This document shows, piece by piece, positions 40,319-50,229 of a stretch of 64,000 nt of DNA. Numbering within the stretch: the stretch's first letter is position 1; every line of letters begins with the position of its first letter. Below the pieces are notes generated by a model that was not told the origin of the DNA, ran no database searches, and worked only from the letters and a program-made list of their open reading frames with translations. Source of the DNA: Eubacterium sp. (GTDB taxonomy: Bacteria > Bacillota > Clostridia > Lachnospirales > Lachnospiraceae); assembly GCA_017433295.1 (NCBI GenBank), contig JAFRHL010000037.1, positions 1 through 64,000 on the forward strand, read 5' to 3'. A program made the translations under genes and the position numbers.

Positions 40319-41014
40319 ATGAAAGGGAAATTATATGGAATAGGAGTTGGACCGGGGGATTCTGAATTAATGACACTGAAGGCGGTCAGACTGATCAAGG
40401 AGTGTGACATCCTTGTGGTACCCGTGAAGAAACGGGGAGAGGAAAGTGTGGCTCTGGACATTGCCAGGGGCGCGGTGGAGATCCCGGATGAAAAAATCTA
40501 TGAAGTGGTATTTTCCATGAATAAGGACCTGGCAAAGAGGGAGGCAGACAGAGCAGCCGCCACAGCAGAAGTAAAAAAGCTTCTTGATGAAGGAAAGAAT
40601 CTTGCCATGGTGGTACTGGGAGATATCGGGATCTACAGCACCTATTCTTATATCCATAAACCTCTGATGGAAGCAGGCTATGAGGTGGAGATGGTTTCCG
40701 GTATTCCGGCATTCTGCGCGGGAGCCAGCAGGGCAAATATCTCCATCGTGGAAGGTAACGACGGCTTTGGTGTGATTCCTTCCTTAAAGGGAGTCGATGA
40801 GGTAGAAAAGGTACTGGATGTTTTTGAGAACCTGGTGATCATGAAGACTGGCAATCACGTCAGAGCCATCTACGATCTGCTGAAGGCCAGAGGCAAAGAA
40901 AACAATGCCATCATTATCAGCAATGTGGGTATGGAGGGAGAATATGTCGGCCCCGTCCTGCCTGACAGGGAATACGGCTACTTTACCACCATGATCATTA
41001 AAAAGGAACTCTGA
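40319..41014 (+). CDS. cbiL: Cobalt-factor-II / precorrin-2 C20-methyltransferase
   Basis: A 231-residue methylase with GIGVGPGDSELMTLKAVRL at the start, VVLGDIGIYSTYSYI, VSGIPAFCAGASRAN and MKTGNHVRAIYDLL. First methylation after cobalt insertion. An AAAGGAGAA site lies before the ATG; the stop is six bases from cbiJ. Confidence 0.95.
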   Translation: MKGKLYGIGVGPGDSELMTLKAVRLIKECDILVVPVKKRGEESVALDIARGAVEIPDEKIYEVVFSMNKDLAKREADRAAATAEVKKLLDEGKNLAMVVLGDIGIYSTYSYIHKPLMEAGYEVEMVSGIPAFCAGASRANISIVEGNDGFGVIPSLKGVDEVEKVLDVFENLVIMKTGNHVRAIYDLLKARGKENNAIIISNVGMEGEYVGPVLPDREYGYFTTMIIKKEL

Positions 41015-41019
41015 TTGCC

Positions 41020-41727
41020 GTGAAATATGATACAATAGTGATTGCGGGAACCACCGAGTCCCGCCGGGTGATAGAGGACCAGTTAAAGGAAGGCAGGAAG
41101 GTCCTGGCCTGTGTCGCCACAGAGCTGGGCAGGGAAATGTTTGACGGCTGCCCCATCGAGGTGCACACAGGACGGCTTGATGAGGATGGTTTTATCCGTC
41201 TTTTTCAGGAGAATCCCTGCGACAGGATCATTGATGCCTCCCACCCCTTTGCGAAAATAGTCACTGAAACGGTAAAAAGCGCTGCCAAAAAGCTGCATAT
41301 CCCTTATGAGAGATATGAAAGACAGGAACTTCTTTATGATTATGACAGGATCATCTATGTGTCGGATGCCAATGAAGCGGTCAAAGTACTGAATACCATT
41401 TCAGGCAATATCCTGCTGACCACCGGTGTCAACACAGCAGCCATCTATGCGGATGGCGTCTCTGAGGCAAAGAAACGGCTTTTTATCAGGGTCCTTGATA
41501 ATGAAAGCTCCTACGCCGGCTGCAGGGCTGCGGGTTATCCCGATGACCACGTCTTTGGCCGGATGCCTCCTTTCAGTGTGGAGGATAATGTTGACCTGAT
41601 CCGTAAGACCGATGCCAGGGTACTGGTTAGCAAGGACAGCGGGAAAAGCGGAGGCGTGGATGTAAAGGTGGATGCCTGCCGCAGGACAGGGATCGCCATG
41701 ATCATGATCAGACGTCCCGGCCAATAA
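41020..41727 (+). CDS. cbiJ: Cobalt-precorrin-6A reductase
   Basis: A 235-residue CbiJ/CobK starting at GTG. IVIAGTTESRRVIEDQL is the nucleotide-binding start; RIIDASHPFAKIVT and the C-terminal VSKDSGKSGGVDVKVDA are characteristic. It reduces the corrin ring with NADH or NADPH. Confidence 0.93.
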   Translation: MKYDTIVIAGTTESRRVIEDQLKEGRKVLACVATELGREMFDGCPIEVHTGRLDEDGFIRLFQENPCDRIIDASHPFAKIVTETVKSAAKKLHIPYERYERQELLYDYDRIIYVSDANEAVKVLNTISGNILLTTGVNTAAIYADGVSEAKKRLFIRVLDNESSYAGCRAAGYPDDHVFGRMPPFSVEDNVDLIRKTDARVLVSKDSGKSGGVDVKVDACRRTGIAMIMIRRPGQ

Positions 41728-41798
41728 AGGCAGAGCAGCTACCGGGCAAACAGCGAAAAAGCAGCTTTGCAAAGCAGACTTTATGCAGGATAATAATT

Positions 41799-43163
41799 AT
41801 GAATAATGAAAAAAACATGCCCCGGATCCTGATTGCCGGGGCAAACAGCGGGTGCGGCAAAACCAGTATTACATGCGGTATTCTGAAGGCTCTTACTGAC
41901 AGGGGATTTCATATTCAATCTTATAAATGTGGCCCCGATTATATTGATCCCATGCTCCATGGGCATATAACCGGAACTGAGTGCCGGAATCTGGATCCCT
42001 TTTTTTCCACGGAGGAAGACCTGAAGTGGCTTATGGCAAAGGACAGCCGTAATGCGGATTTTACGGTTGCCGAAGGAGTCATGGGCTATTATGACGGCAT
42101 CGGTGTATCCTGTGAGAAAAGCAGCCATACTGTTTCCGTGGCCACCGGTTCACCAACCATTCTTATTGTGAATGTAAAGGGTATGTCCCATACTATGATT
42201 CCCATCATAAAGGGGCTGATCTCCTACAGGGAAAATCCGGTAAAGGGTGTGATTCTCAACCGCTGCACAAAGGGACTTTATGAGATGATGAAGCCCGTGA
42301 TAGAGGAGGAGCTGGGTATCCGTGTGGCAGGATATTTTCCCGAAAAGGATGGCGTTCATATAGGGAGCCGTCATCTGGGACTCATGACAGCTGCGGAGAT
42401 ATCCAACCTGGATGAGGTGATTTCTCTTCTGGGACAGACTGCCGAAGAGACCATAGACCTGGATCTGCTGCTGGATATTGGACGAAAAGCGGAGCCGCTG
42501 CCTGTGGTGGAAGCTCCGGCGATCCCGGAGAAAAAAAGAACCAGGATCGCGGTGGCCTGGGATAAGGCATTTTGTTTTTATTATAAGGAGAATCTGGAGA
42601 TCCTGGAGCAGATGGGGGCAGACCTGGTTTATTTCAGCCCCGTGCTTGATACGGAGCTGCCGGAGAACATCGGTGGGATCTATCTGGGAGGAGGATATCC
42701 GGAGACCTACCGCCGGGAACTGTCCGAAAATGTATCCATGCGGGCCGCCATCCGGGATGCCGCCCGGGCGGGGAAACCGGTATTTGCGGAGTGCGGAGGA
42801 TTTATGTACTCCTGTAAGAATCTGATAGAGACGGACGCAAGCTCTATGCCCATGCTGGGACTGGCAGATACAGATGTGGAGATGACAAAAAGGCTTTCCA
42901 TGCAGTTTGGCTATGTCTATGTGGAGGCAGACAGGGACACGCCCTTCTTCAGGAAAGGGGAAGTGATCCGGGCCCATGAGTTTCATTACTCCAGGGCAAG
43001 CCGGCGGGGTGACGCCTGCACCATGCGCAAATCCACGGGTCGAAGCTGGAAGGGAGTCTACGTGGTGGGCAATGTTCTGGCAGGATATCCCCATTTTTAT
43101 TTCCATAACTGCCCGGAGATGGCCCGGAGATTTGTAGACCTGGCAGCCGGCCGGGAAACTTGA
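41799..43163 (+). CDS. cbiA: Cobyrinate a,c-diamide synthase
   Basis: A 454-residue amidotransferase with P-loop GANSGCGKTSITCGILKAL, YKCGPDYIDPMLH, VAEGVMGYYDG, and a class I glutaminase domain with the catalytic Cys in PVFAECGGFMY and His in the C-terminal AHEFHYSR region. It amidates the a and c side chains using glutamine and ATP. The later amidase, cobyric acid synthase, is not in the window. Confidence 0.95.
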   Translation: MNNEKNMPRILIAGANSGCGKTSITCGILKALTDRGFHIQSYKCGPDYIDPMLHGHITGTECRNLDPFFSTEEDLKWLMAKDSRNADFTVAEGVMGYYDGIGVSCEKSSHTVSVATGSPTILIVNVKGMSHTMIPIIKGLISYRENPVKGVILNRCTKGLYEMMKPVIEEELGIRVAGYFPEKDGVHIGSRHLGLMTAAEISNLDEVISLLGQTAEETIDLDLLLDIGRKAEPLPVVEAPAIPEKKRTRIAVAWDKAFCFYYKENLEILEQMGADLVYFSPVLDTELPENIGGIYLGGGYPETYRRELSENVSMRAAIRDAARAGKPVFAECGGFMYSCKNLIETDASSMPMLGLADTDVEMTKRLSMQFGYVYVEADRDTPFFRKGEVIRAHEFHYSRASRRGDACTMRKSTGRSWKGVYVVGNVLAGYPHFYFHNCPEMARRFVDLAAGRET

Positions 43164-43181
43164 GAAGGAAAATATAATAAT

Positions 43182-44222
43182 ATGAAACTGATCTATGCCA
43201 TGATCCTGGGCTTTTTTATGGATCTGATCCTGGGGGATCCCCATAGGATGATCCACCCCGTCCAGATCATCGGATGGTTTATTGACAAACTGAAAAAAGC
43301 ACTGCAGTACCTCATTTACGGATGCTCTTACGAGCAGGTAAAGGAAGAGGGGATAGAGAGAAAGCCGGGGGCAGAGCTGCTGGCAGGCTATTTCCTCACC
43401 CTGGTCATCGTACTGGGAACATTTTTTGTAATGACCGGCATCCTTTTTCTGGCCGGCAAGGTTCACCCATATCTGGCCTTTGCACTGGAGCTGTGGTTTA
43501 TTTATCGGATCCTGGCCACCAAAAGCTTAAAGACCGAATCCATGAAGGTATACAGGAAGCTTAAGGAAGGGGATCTTCCCGGAGCCAGAAAGGAGATCTC
43601 TTATCTGGTGGGACGGGACACCCAGAATCTGAGCGAGAGCGAGATCGCAAAGGCAGATGTGGAGACCATCGCCGAAAATACGGCGGACGGCATCATCGCC
43701 CCCATGTTTTTCATCGCCCTGGGAGGCGCCCCCCTGGGATTTGCCTACAAGGCGGTCAATACACTGGATTCCATGGTGGCCTACAGGAATGATGAGCTGA
43801 TCCACATCGGCCATGCGTCGGCAAAGCTTGATGATGTCTGCAATTTCATTCCGGCCAGACTGGCGGCGGCCATGATGATCCTGGCCTCTGCCATATTAAG
43901 GTTTGATGTAAAGGGCGCAGTCCGGATCTTCAAGAGGGACCGTTTCAACCATTTAAGTCCCAATAGCGCCCAGACCGAAGCCGTAGCTGCCGGAGCATTG
44001 AACATACAGCTTGGCGGGACCCATGAATATTTCGGAAAACCTGTGGTGAAACCTACCATAGGAGATGACATTCGTCCGGTGGAGTATGAGGATATCAGGA
44101 GGACCAACCAGCTGCTCTATGTCAGCGCTTTCTTGTCCCTGATTGTCTGCTGCGGCATCAGCTATTTTATTTACTGCTCCAATTTCTTTTCTAATCTAAA
44201 AATAATAACAGGTATCCCCTGA
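43182..44222 (+). CDS. cbiB: Adenosylcobinamide-phosphate synthase
   Basis: A 346-residue membrane protein with DLILGDPHRMIHPVQIIG at the start, SYLVGRDTQNLSESEIAKA, AENTADGIIAPMFF and DDVCNFIPARLAA. It attaches aminopropanol phosphate to cobyric acid. It comes just before the enzyme that makes that side chain. Confidence 0.95.
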   Translation: MKLIYAMILGFFMDLILGDPHRMIHPVQIIGWFIDKLKKALQYLIYGCSYEQVKEEGIERKPGAELLAGYFLTLVIVLGTFFVMTGILFLAGKVHPYLAFALELWFIYRILATKSLKTESMKVYRKLKEGDLPGARKEISYLVGRDTQNLSESEIAKADVETIAENTADGIIAPMFFIALGGAPLGFAYKAVNTLDSMVAYRNDELIHIGHASAKLDDVCNFIPARLAAAMMILASAILRFDVKGAVRIFKRDRFNHLSPNSAQTEAVAAGALNIQLGGTHEYFGKPVVKPTIGDDIRPVEYEDIRRTNQLLYVSAFLSLIVCCGISYFIYCSNFFSNLKIITGIP

Positions 44223-44258
44223 CAAAAGGATAATGAAGTTTATCTGAGGAGATTTAAC

Positions 44259-45350
44259 ATGAAAACAGATTCCCATGGTGGAAATATATATAAAAAAGCA
44301 AAAGAGCTGGGGCTTTCTGAGTCCCAGCTTATGGATTTTTCGGCAAATATCAGTCCCCTGGGACTGCCAGGCCATATGCGTAAAGCAATGATAGATGCAA
44401 TTGACGGTGTAATCAATTATCCGGATCCGGAATGTATGGAGCTGAAAGAGGCTATTGCTTTAAATGATAAGGTAGAGCCGTCGCACATTACCTGTGGAAA
44501 TGGTGGGGCGGACCTTCTTTACCGGCTGGCCTTTGGCCTGCGTCCGGGAAAGGTTTTGCTGCCCGTGCCTGCCTTTGTGGAGTATGAGGAGGCCTGCACA
44601 GCGGCAGGTGCCTCCATGGTCTATTACCCCATGCAGGGGGATTTTCAGGTCCATGAGGATTTCCTTGACATGATTACGGAAGAGATCGAACTCATTATCC
44701 TTTGTAATCCCAATAATCCCACAGGACTCCTGACACCCCGGAAGCTTATATTAAGCATCCTTGACAGGGCAAAGGAAATGAAGGCCAGGGTGATGGTGGA
44801 TGAATGTTTTCTGGAGATCTGTCCCGATGAAGCGGATTATACTTTAAAGCCCCATGCAGAGGAGTATGAAAACCTGCTTATTTTAAAATCCTTCACAAAG
44901 CTTTATGCCATACCGGGGGTAAGACTGGGTTATATTATAAGCTCTGATCCGGCAGTCATTAAAAAAATCGACCATGCCGGGCAGGCATGGTCGGTCAGTT
45001 ACATAGCGCAGCAGGCCGGACTGGCGGCCTTAAGCTGTCCTCAGTATAAAGAAGCAGTGATAAAAGAAGTGGCCGGTGAGCTTTCCTATATGAAAAAGGA
45101 GCTTGCCGCCTTGCCCCTAAAGCTCTGTGACGGCCAGGCCAACTATCTCTTTTTCAGGACGCCCGGAATCACAGATCTTGATAAAAGACTGGAGCCCTTT
45201 GGCATCATGATCCGGAACTGCAGTAATTATGAGAACCTGGGCAATGATTACTGGAGAGTCGGGGTAAAGAGTCATCCGGAAAATGTGAAGCTCATAGAAG
45301 CTTTATCCAGATGTTTCTGTGATCCTGGCAATGACAACCAGACAGGCTGA
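44259..45350 (+). CDS. cobD: L-threonine-O-3-phosphate decarboxylase
   Basis: A 363-residue PLP enzyme of the histidinol-phosphate-aminotransferase fold. It has HGGNIYKKAKELGLSESQL, DFSANISPLG, LCNPNNPTGLL, DECFLEI and the PLP lysine in LKSFTKLYAIPGVRLGY. The start and DFSANISP favour the CobD decarboxylase over HisC. It makes aminopropanol phosphate for CbiB. Its 3' end overlaps the convergent EAL gene by 48 bases. Confidence 0.92.
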   Translation: MKTDSHGGNIYKKAKELGLSESQLMDFSANISPLGLPGHMRKAMIDAIDGVINYPDPECMELKEAIALNDKVEPSHITCGNGGADLLYRLAFGLRPGKVLLPVPAFVEYEEACTAAGASMVYYPMQGDFQVHEDFLDMITEEIELIILCNPNNPTGLLTPRKLILSILDRAKEMKARVMVDECFLEICPDEADYTLKPHAEEYENLLILKSFTKLYAIPGVRLGYIISSDPAVIKKIDHAGQAWSVSYIAQQAGLAALSCPQYKEAVIKEVAGELSYMKKELAALPLKLCDGQANYLFFRTPGITDLDKRLEPFGIMIRNCSNYENLGNDYWRVGVKSHPENVKLIEALSRCFCDPGNDNQTG

Positions 45351-48236
45351 GTTCCCGGTAACCGGGTTTACTGCGATATGCTGAACCATGGCATGGACCA
45401 CCACACCGTCAGCCAGTTCGTTATATGTCAAAACCCTGTCATGATTGGCATGACATTGCCGGACAGCCTCTATAAACGGGGCTATGGGTTTTAGCCGGGT
45501 GGAAGAGAGACTGACATACCTGGCCGGTTCGATCTTTCCCAGATCTTTTTCCAGACGCTCCAGAAATTTCCGGTAGGATTTATTGGAGCGGATGATCTTA
45601 AAATGCTCTTCAGCTGTTTCGATGACTGCCATGGGGAATGTATTGAAATAATTGCCGATATCCCCGTAACTGTCTGTTGACACCGCCATCAGATCATAGA
45701 GGTTGATGCCTCCCACAGATGCGTAATACTCTGTTTCCTCCGGGTTCTCATATCCGATCTGGATGCCTTTTTTGTTTCTTTCCACGATTTCTTCCAGGGG
45801 AATTGCCCTGCAGAAATAGAAGCCCTGCAGCTTGGTGCAGCCGACTTCTTTCAGGAATTTCACCTGTTCTTCTGTCTCGACGCCCTCCGCAACGGTTTCA
45901 ATGCCGAGGGCGATAGCCATCTTGAACAATTCAGTCAGTATGATGCTGCTGTCGTTACCGGCGCTGAACCGGTGCATAAAACGCATATCAAATTTAATCA
46001 GGTCAAAGTGGATGTCCTGAAGTACATCCAGGGATGAATAGCCGCTGCCAAAATCATCCATCCATACTTGAAATCCCAGGTCCTGCAGCTTATTGATCTG
46101 TTTCCTGATAAAGTCAAAATCCCTTCCCACAACACTCTCTGTAAGCTCGATGGTGAGTTTTTCCCGGGGGATCCCGGCATCGTCTACCCGCCGGCGTATT
46201 TCTTCAATAATGTCACATTCATCGAAATCGGTTCGGGACAGGTTCAGGGACTGGGGTACCAGATATAAACCGGCCTGCAGCTGCCTTTGCATTTTCAGGA
46301 GCATATGATCCAGCACATAGAGATCCAACTTATAAATGAGCCGGGATCTTTCCAAAACAGGGATAAACTTCCCGGGGGAAAGGAGCCCTTTTACAGGATC
46401 GATCCAGCGGGACAGGGCTTCTTCATCACAGACCCTGCCGCTGGTGGTGCGGATGATGGGCTGGTAGAAGACCTGGATCCATTCTTCCTTCAGGGCCCGG
46501 TCCAGATTGTTGATGATATAATGGTAGTTTTCAATCTCATCCAGCATCGCTTCATCAAAAAAGCAGTAGGCGGAAAGATAAGACCCGCTGTACCGGCCGC
46601 AGGCATACTTTGCCCTGTCACAGGCGATATTGGGTTCAACGGTTTCCAGACGGTAAGGGTAGATGCCTGCCTGGATGGGGAGAGATTTATGATCATTGGC
46701 TTTTGTACACTGGTCGAATATTGTTTCCAGTATTTCCTTAACATTTTCTTCACAGGTCACTGCGGCGAAATGTCCCTGGCCGAAGTGGGCACAATGGTCC
46801 ATGCCGAAGCTTTGGGACAGAATTCGGGCCACATCGCAGATCAGCCTGTTTCCTTCAGGAAAACTATACTGGCGGTTATAATACTTTAAACCCACCACGT
46901 TAAAAAACAGCATGGCAGGATGTCTGCCTTCCTCCAGGAGGGCCAGTCTTGTGGTCTCGGCCAGCTGGGCGAAATGGTGTCTGTTGGGAAGGCCGGTGAG
47001 TTCATCTGTATAGATCCTTCTGTTAAGATCTTTGATGTAGAGCTTCAGGTGGTCTCTCATCTGTGTAAAGGCACCGGTCAGCACACCGACTTCATCAGAA
47101 CCTGTATAATCCAGCTCCAGTTCATAGTCTCCGGCTGCAAGCCTCCGGGAAGCGGAGGTAAGCCGCTGGAGGGGCCGGACGATGATCCCCATGGCAAAGA
47201 GGACCAGGAGAGCATAAAAAACAATGATTACTACCGTGGCCAGGAAAATGACCCGGGACAGATTCGTCCAGTTAGAAAATATCTCCTGAACAGGTGCGGT
47301 CACCACGATCTTCATACCGTTCCGCAGTGTGTCAAAGGCCAGCTGCCTGTGTTCTCCAAGATATACATAGCGGATGGGTTTGCTTCCGCTGTTTTTCTCC
47401 TGAAATACAATTTTGAAAAAGGACTGGTCTGGTATATCAGGGATGGTCCCGGATTTCAGTTTCGGATGATAGAGAACATGTCCCTTATTATCCAGAAGAC
47501 AGGCAAATCCGCTCTTATAGATCTTCACCTGTTTGACAAGAGAAACCATGGAATCGAAAGGGATATCCATGCCCAGTACGCCCACCAGGGTGCCCGTTTT
47601 ATAAATCGGAATCACATAGGAAACGGTCCACATGTCATTAAGATACTGTTTCTTATAGGGGCCGATCCAGGAGGGCCTTCCCCGTTCGATGGAGGTAAAA
47701 TACCAGCTGCTGTGCTCCGAATCATTCGGATCAAGCTCCTCGGCATTCAGGGGAGGCTGGGCATAAAAACCGGTTTTCCCTGCCTTTGTATAGTAGAAGC
47801 CGTGGACAGTTCTGCTGACCTCCGGATTGATACAGTAAAAATAGGATACGACGCCCTGGGTTCGGCCGACAACGCTGTTGAAAGCATCCTGAATCTCGTC
47901 TAAATATTCTGACAGATAGGCATCAAGCCTCGCCGCCTGCTCCGGTGTCTGCCCGGACTGCTCCGATGGCATCCGGCTGACACCGTTTTCCACCAGACTG
48001 ACACCATCCAGTGAATCTGCCGCCAGTTTGGCCACTGTTTCCACAGACTGTTCGATGCTTTCAGAGTAATCATCCAGCGATTTTTTAACATTTTCACTTA
48101 ATAGATTCATCTTTTCAGCGGAATTCCGGTTGCTTTCCTTTCTGATGGAAAAGTAGCACGCTCCGATGACAGACAATACACTTGTGAGAATTGCCGCTAT
48201 TGTAATTATTGTGATTTTAAAGCGGATAGAATGCAT
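45303..48236 (-). CDS. Cache-HAMP protein with degenerate GGDEF and intact EAL domain
   Basis: A 977-residue protein. ATG 48236 (AAAGGAG five bases before) gives an N-terminal TM helix; the frame is open upstream. An extracytoplasmic dCache sensor follows (about 40-320, FYYTKAGKTGFYAQPPL, GVLGMDIPF), then a second TM, HAMP, and a GGDEF domain in which the signature is GQGHF, so cyclase activity is unlikely. The EAL domain has QPIIRTTSGRVCDEEALSRW, NLSRTDF, IELTES and DDFGSGYSSLDVL, all expected of an active c-di-GMP phosphodiesterase. A C-terminal PAS-like extension is shared with the protein at 57238. It lies 10 bases after the binding-protein gene. Confidence 0.9.
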   Translation of the reverse strand: MHSIRFKITIITIAAILTSVLSVIGACYFSIRKESNRNSAEKMNLLSENVKKSLDDYSESIEQSVETVAKLAADSLDGVSLVENGVSRMPSEQSGQTPEQAARLDAYLSEYLDEIQDAFNSVVGRTQGVVSYFYCINPEVSRTVHGFYYTKAGKTGFYAQPPLNAEELDPNDSEHSSWYFTSIERGRPSWIGPYKKQYLNDMWTVSYVIPIYKTGTLVGVLGMDIPFDSMVSLVKQVKIYKSGFACLLDNKGHVLYHPKLKSGTIPDIPDQSFFKIVFQEKNSGSKPIRYVYLGEHRQLAFDTLRNGMKIVVTAPVQEIFSNWTNLSRVIFLATVVIIVFYALLVLFAMGIIVRPLQRLTSASRRLAAGDYELELDYTGSDEVGVLTGAFTQMRDHLKLYIKDLNRRIYTDELTGLPNRHHFAQLAETTRLALLEEGRHPAMLFFNVVGLKYYNRQYSFPEGNRLICDVARILSQSFGMDHCAHFGQGHFAAVTCEENVKEILETIFDQCTKANDHKSLPIQAGIYPYRLETVEPNIACDRAKYACGRYSGSYLSAYCFFDEAMLDEIENYHYIINNLDRALKEEWIQVFYQPIIRTTSGRVCDEEALSRWIDPVKGLLSPGKFIPVLERSRLIYKLDLYVLDHMLLKMQRQLQAGLYLVPQSLNLSRTDFDECDIIEEIRRRVDDAGIPREKLTIELTESVVGRDFDFIRKQINKLQDLGFQVWMDDFGSGYSSLDVLQDIHFDLIKFDMRFMHRFSAGNDSSIILTELFKMAIALGIETVAEGVETEEQVKFLKEVGCTKLQGFYFCRAIPLEEIVERNKKGIQIGYENPEETEYYASVGGINLYDLMAVSTDSYGDIGNYFNTFPMAVIETAEEHFKIIRSNKSYRKFLERLEKDLGKIEPARYVSLSSTRLKPIAPFIEAVRQCHANHDRVLTYNELADGVVVHAMVQHIAVNPVTGNSACLVVIARITETSG

Positions 48237-48246
48237 CCTGTCTCCT

Positions 48247-49914
48247 TTAATCCGGATCTTTCCGTGACATATAACGATAATTGGCCTTGACAGAACCGTT
48301 CCAGGCTGCCTTAAACCCTTCAATATTTTCTCCTGTCACATAATAACGGATCCGGGAGAAAAGCGGGATCCAGGCGGCATCCTCCTGTACGATGATCTTT
48401 TCCAGCTCCTGATATTCTTTAATTCGTTTGCTGTCATCCGTGATGCCTCTGGCCTTAGTTACCCTGTCCATGATCTTCTCATTGGGATAACAGAGACTCC
48501 GGAAACGGGTATTTTCCGGATTACCGAAAAAGGTATAGATAAAATTGTCCGGGTCATTGTAATCCGCAGTCCAGGTGGCTGTATAACAGGCCAGCTGGCC
48601 GCTCTTACGCAGACTCATAAATTCGTCTTCTGATATTACTTTGACAGATGCGTTGATTCCCAGCTTTTTCCACATGGCAACGGCGTTATTCACCAGGATC
48701 AGCTCCCATTGGGTTGAAGAAGATTTTACACTGATGACCAGATCAAAGCCCTGGGGATAACCGGCTTCCTTGAGAAGCTCCTTAGCCTGCTCCGGATCAT
48801 AGGGGATCTCATCCAGTTCCGGATTAAAACCTTTCAGTCCATGAGAAAAGATTCCGTTTTCCAGAGAGCCTCTGCCGCTGTAAACAGCATCCAGGAGAGC
48901 ATTGCGGTTCAAACCCAGCTGGAGGGCTTTCCGCACTTTGACATCATTCAAAGGTTCTATGGATTCATTCAGCGCAATATAATTAAGTCCGATGGGCTGT
49001 ACCTGGTGAAGACGGTCCTGGTAAATGTCTCCGTGGATAAAGTATTCAGCCAGGTCTCCCATTTCATCCAGATCCAGGATGTCCAGTTCCCCGTTCTCAA
49101 ACATTGATCTTTCCGCTTCCGCTTCTGTCATGAAACGCAGGTCCAGGCCTTCACAGGCGGGAGCACCGTCAAAGCAGTCGGGATTGGCGGTGAGCAGCAT
49201 GCCCTCACCGGGATTCCATTCTCTTAAGATGAAGGGACCGGTTCCGATCGTATAGTCCGGTTCCTTTCCGAACCGGTCACCGGCAGCCTCGGTGGTTTCC
49301 TGGTCCAGGATGGAAGCTCCGGGCATGGATAAGCAGGCCAGGAATGCCTCAAAGGGCTGGGCCAGTGTAATAACAAAATCTGTGTCATTAATGATACGGA
49401 AGCCCTCCAGCTCATCCGTCTCTCCCTGCTCCAGCCGGTCCGCGCCGGCGATCTCTTCTGCAATATCTCTGTTGCAGCTGTCCGGATGGGTCAGTAATCT
49501 GGTAAATGTGTAGAGGACGTCGGAGGAAGTCAGGGGAGAACCGTTGCTGAAGGTGACCCCCTCGCGCAGATGAAAGGTGTAGCTTCGTCCGTCGTCGGAC
49601 ATATCCACGGACCGGGCCAGTGACGGCTGAATTTCCGCATTTCCTTCCTCGTCAGATGTCATCTCCACCAGACGGTTAAAAACATTCTGGGCAACCGTAT
49701 AATGTATGGAGGTACATTGAAAATCAACAGTATCAGGCTCATCTTCCACAGCCACCAGGAAACGGCTGGTATCCAGAGCCTTATCCTCTGTTTCCTCAGA
49801 AGCTGCAGGGGATTTACCCTTACTTGAGTCTCCACAGCCGGATAATGAAGAGACTGTCAGTAAAACTACCGTAAACAGGCATAAAAACCTTCGTATTACT
49901 TTAGATATTCTCAT
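48247..49914 (-). CDS. Peptide-type (SBP_bac_5) substrate-binding lipoprotein
   Basis: A 555-residue protein with a lipoprotein signal (SSLSGCG, acylation at the cysteine near residue 27), a Ser/Glu linker, and the two-lobed DppA/OppA-type fold (LVAVEDEPDTVDFQ, YTFHLREGVTFSNGSPLTSSD, VRKALQLGLNR). No permease or ATPase gene accompanies it; the next gene, 10 bases on, is the Cache-EAL protein. It may feed a ligand signal to that sensor or serve a transporter encoded elsewhere. AGGAGG lies nine bases before the ATG. Confidence 0.9.
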   Translation of the reverse strand: MRISKVIRRFLCLFTVVLLTVSSLSGCGDSSKGKSPAASEETEDKALDTSRFLVAVEDEPDTVDFQCTSIHYTVAQNVFNRLVEMTSDEEGNAEIQPSLARSVDMSDDGRSYTFHLREGVTFSNGSPLTSSDVLYTFTRLLTHPDSCNRDIAEEIAGADRLEQGETDELEGFRIINDTDFVITLAQPFEAFLACLSMPGASILDQETTEAAGDRFGKEPDYTIGTGPFILREWNPGEGMLLTANPDCFDGAPACEGLDLRFMTEAEAERSMFENGELDILDLDEMGDLAEYFIHGDIYQDRLHQVQPIGLNYIALNESIEPLNDVKVRKALQLGLNRNALLDAVYSGRGSLENGIFSHGLKGFNPELDEIPYDPEQAKELLKEAGYPQGFDLVISVKSSSTQWELILVNNAVAMWKKLGINASVKVISEDEFMSLRKSGQLACYTATWTADYNDPDNFIYTFFGNPENTRFRSLCYPNEKIMDRVTKARGITDDSKRIKEYQELEKIIVQEDAAWIPLFSRIRYYVTGENIEGFKAAWNGSVKANYRYMSRKDPD

Positions 49915-50044
49915 GGCGGCCCTCCTTATTATTGTTTTGATAATATATTGTGTTTCATATCAATTGAAATTGCGCAAAATAATCCACTTTCAGTTTATCA
50001 TAAAGAAAGGGGTATTTCAAGAAAATTGGTTCACACAATTTGAA

Positions 50045-50058
50045 TGGAAACGTTTCCA
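50045..50058. promoter_or_regulatory. LacI-type operator O1
   Basis: TGGAAACGTTTCCA is a perfect 14-bp palindrome with the central CG typical of LacI-family sites (also cre-like). It lies about 110 bases upstream of the importer promoter. Confidence 0.75.
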
Positions 50059-50165
50059 AACAAAGGGTATCAGAACAGAGGAGCAGGGCATCCTGAAATA
50101 TGCATAATCAAATGGCGAATTTCTTGTGCAAATACAACAAAAATATTGATTTATTTATATAATGC

Positions 50166-50193
50166 TTGAAATAATTGCAAAGAGGATTATAAT
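50166..50193 (+). promoter_or_regulatory. Promoter of the alpha-glucan importer operon
   Basis: TTGAAA (50166-50171) and TATAAT (50188-50193) with a 16-base spacer, between the two operators. Confidence 0.65.
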
Positions 50194-50229
50194 AATAAAC
50201 ATGAAGAAACTTGTTGACTAAATACAAAA

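Noticed and set aside
42150-43466. 438-codon open frame antisense to cbiA
   Set aside because: It is the complement of a certain gene, has no family-like motifs and no ribosome-binding site; it is long only because of cbiA codon use.
44259-45350. Histidinol-phosphate aminotransferase (HisC)
   Set aside because: Same fold, but the HGGNIY and DFSANISP motifs and the position after cbiB favour threonine-phosphate decarboxylase.
46920-47903. 327-codon frame antisense to the Cache domain of the EAL protein
   Set aside because: The opposite strand encodes a recognisable Cache/HAMP protein; the antisense product looks random.
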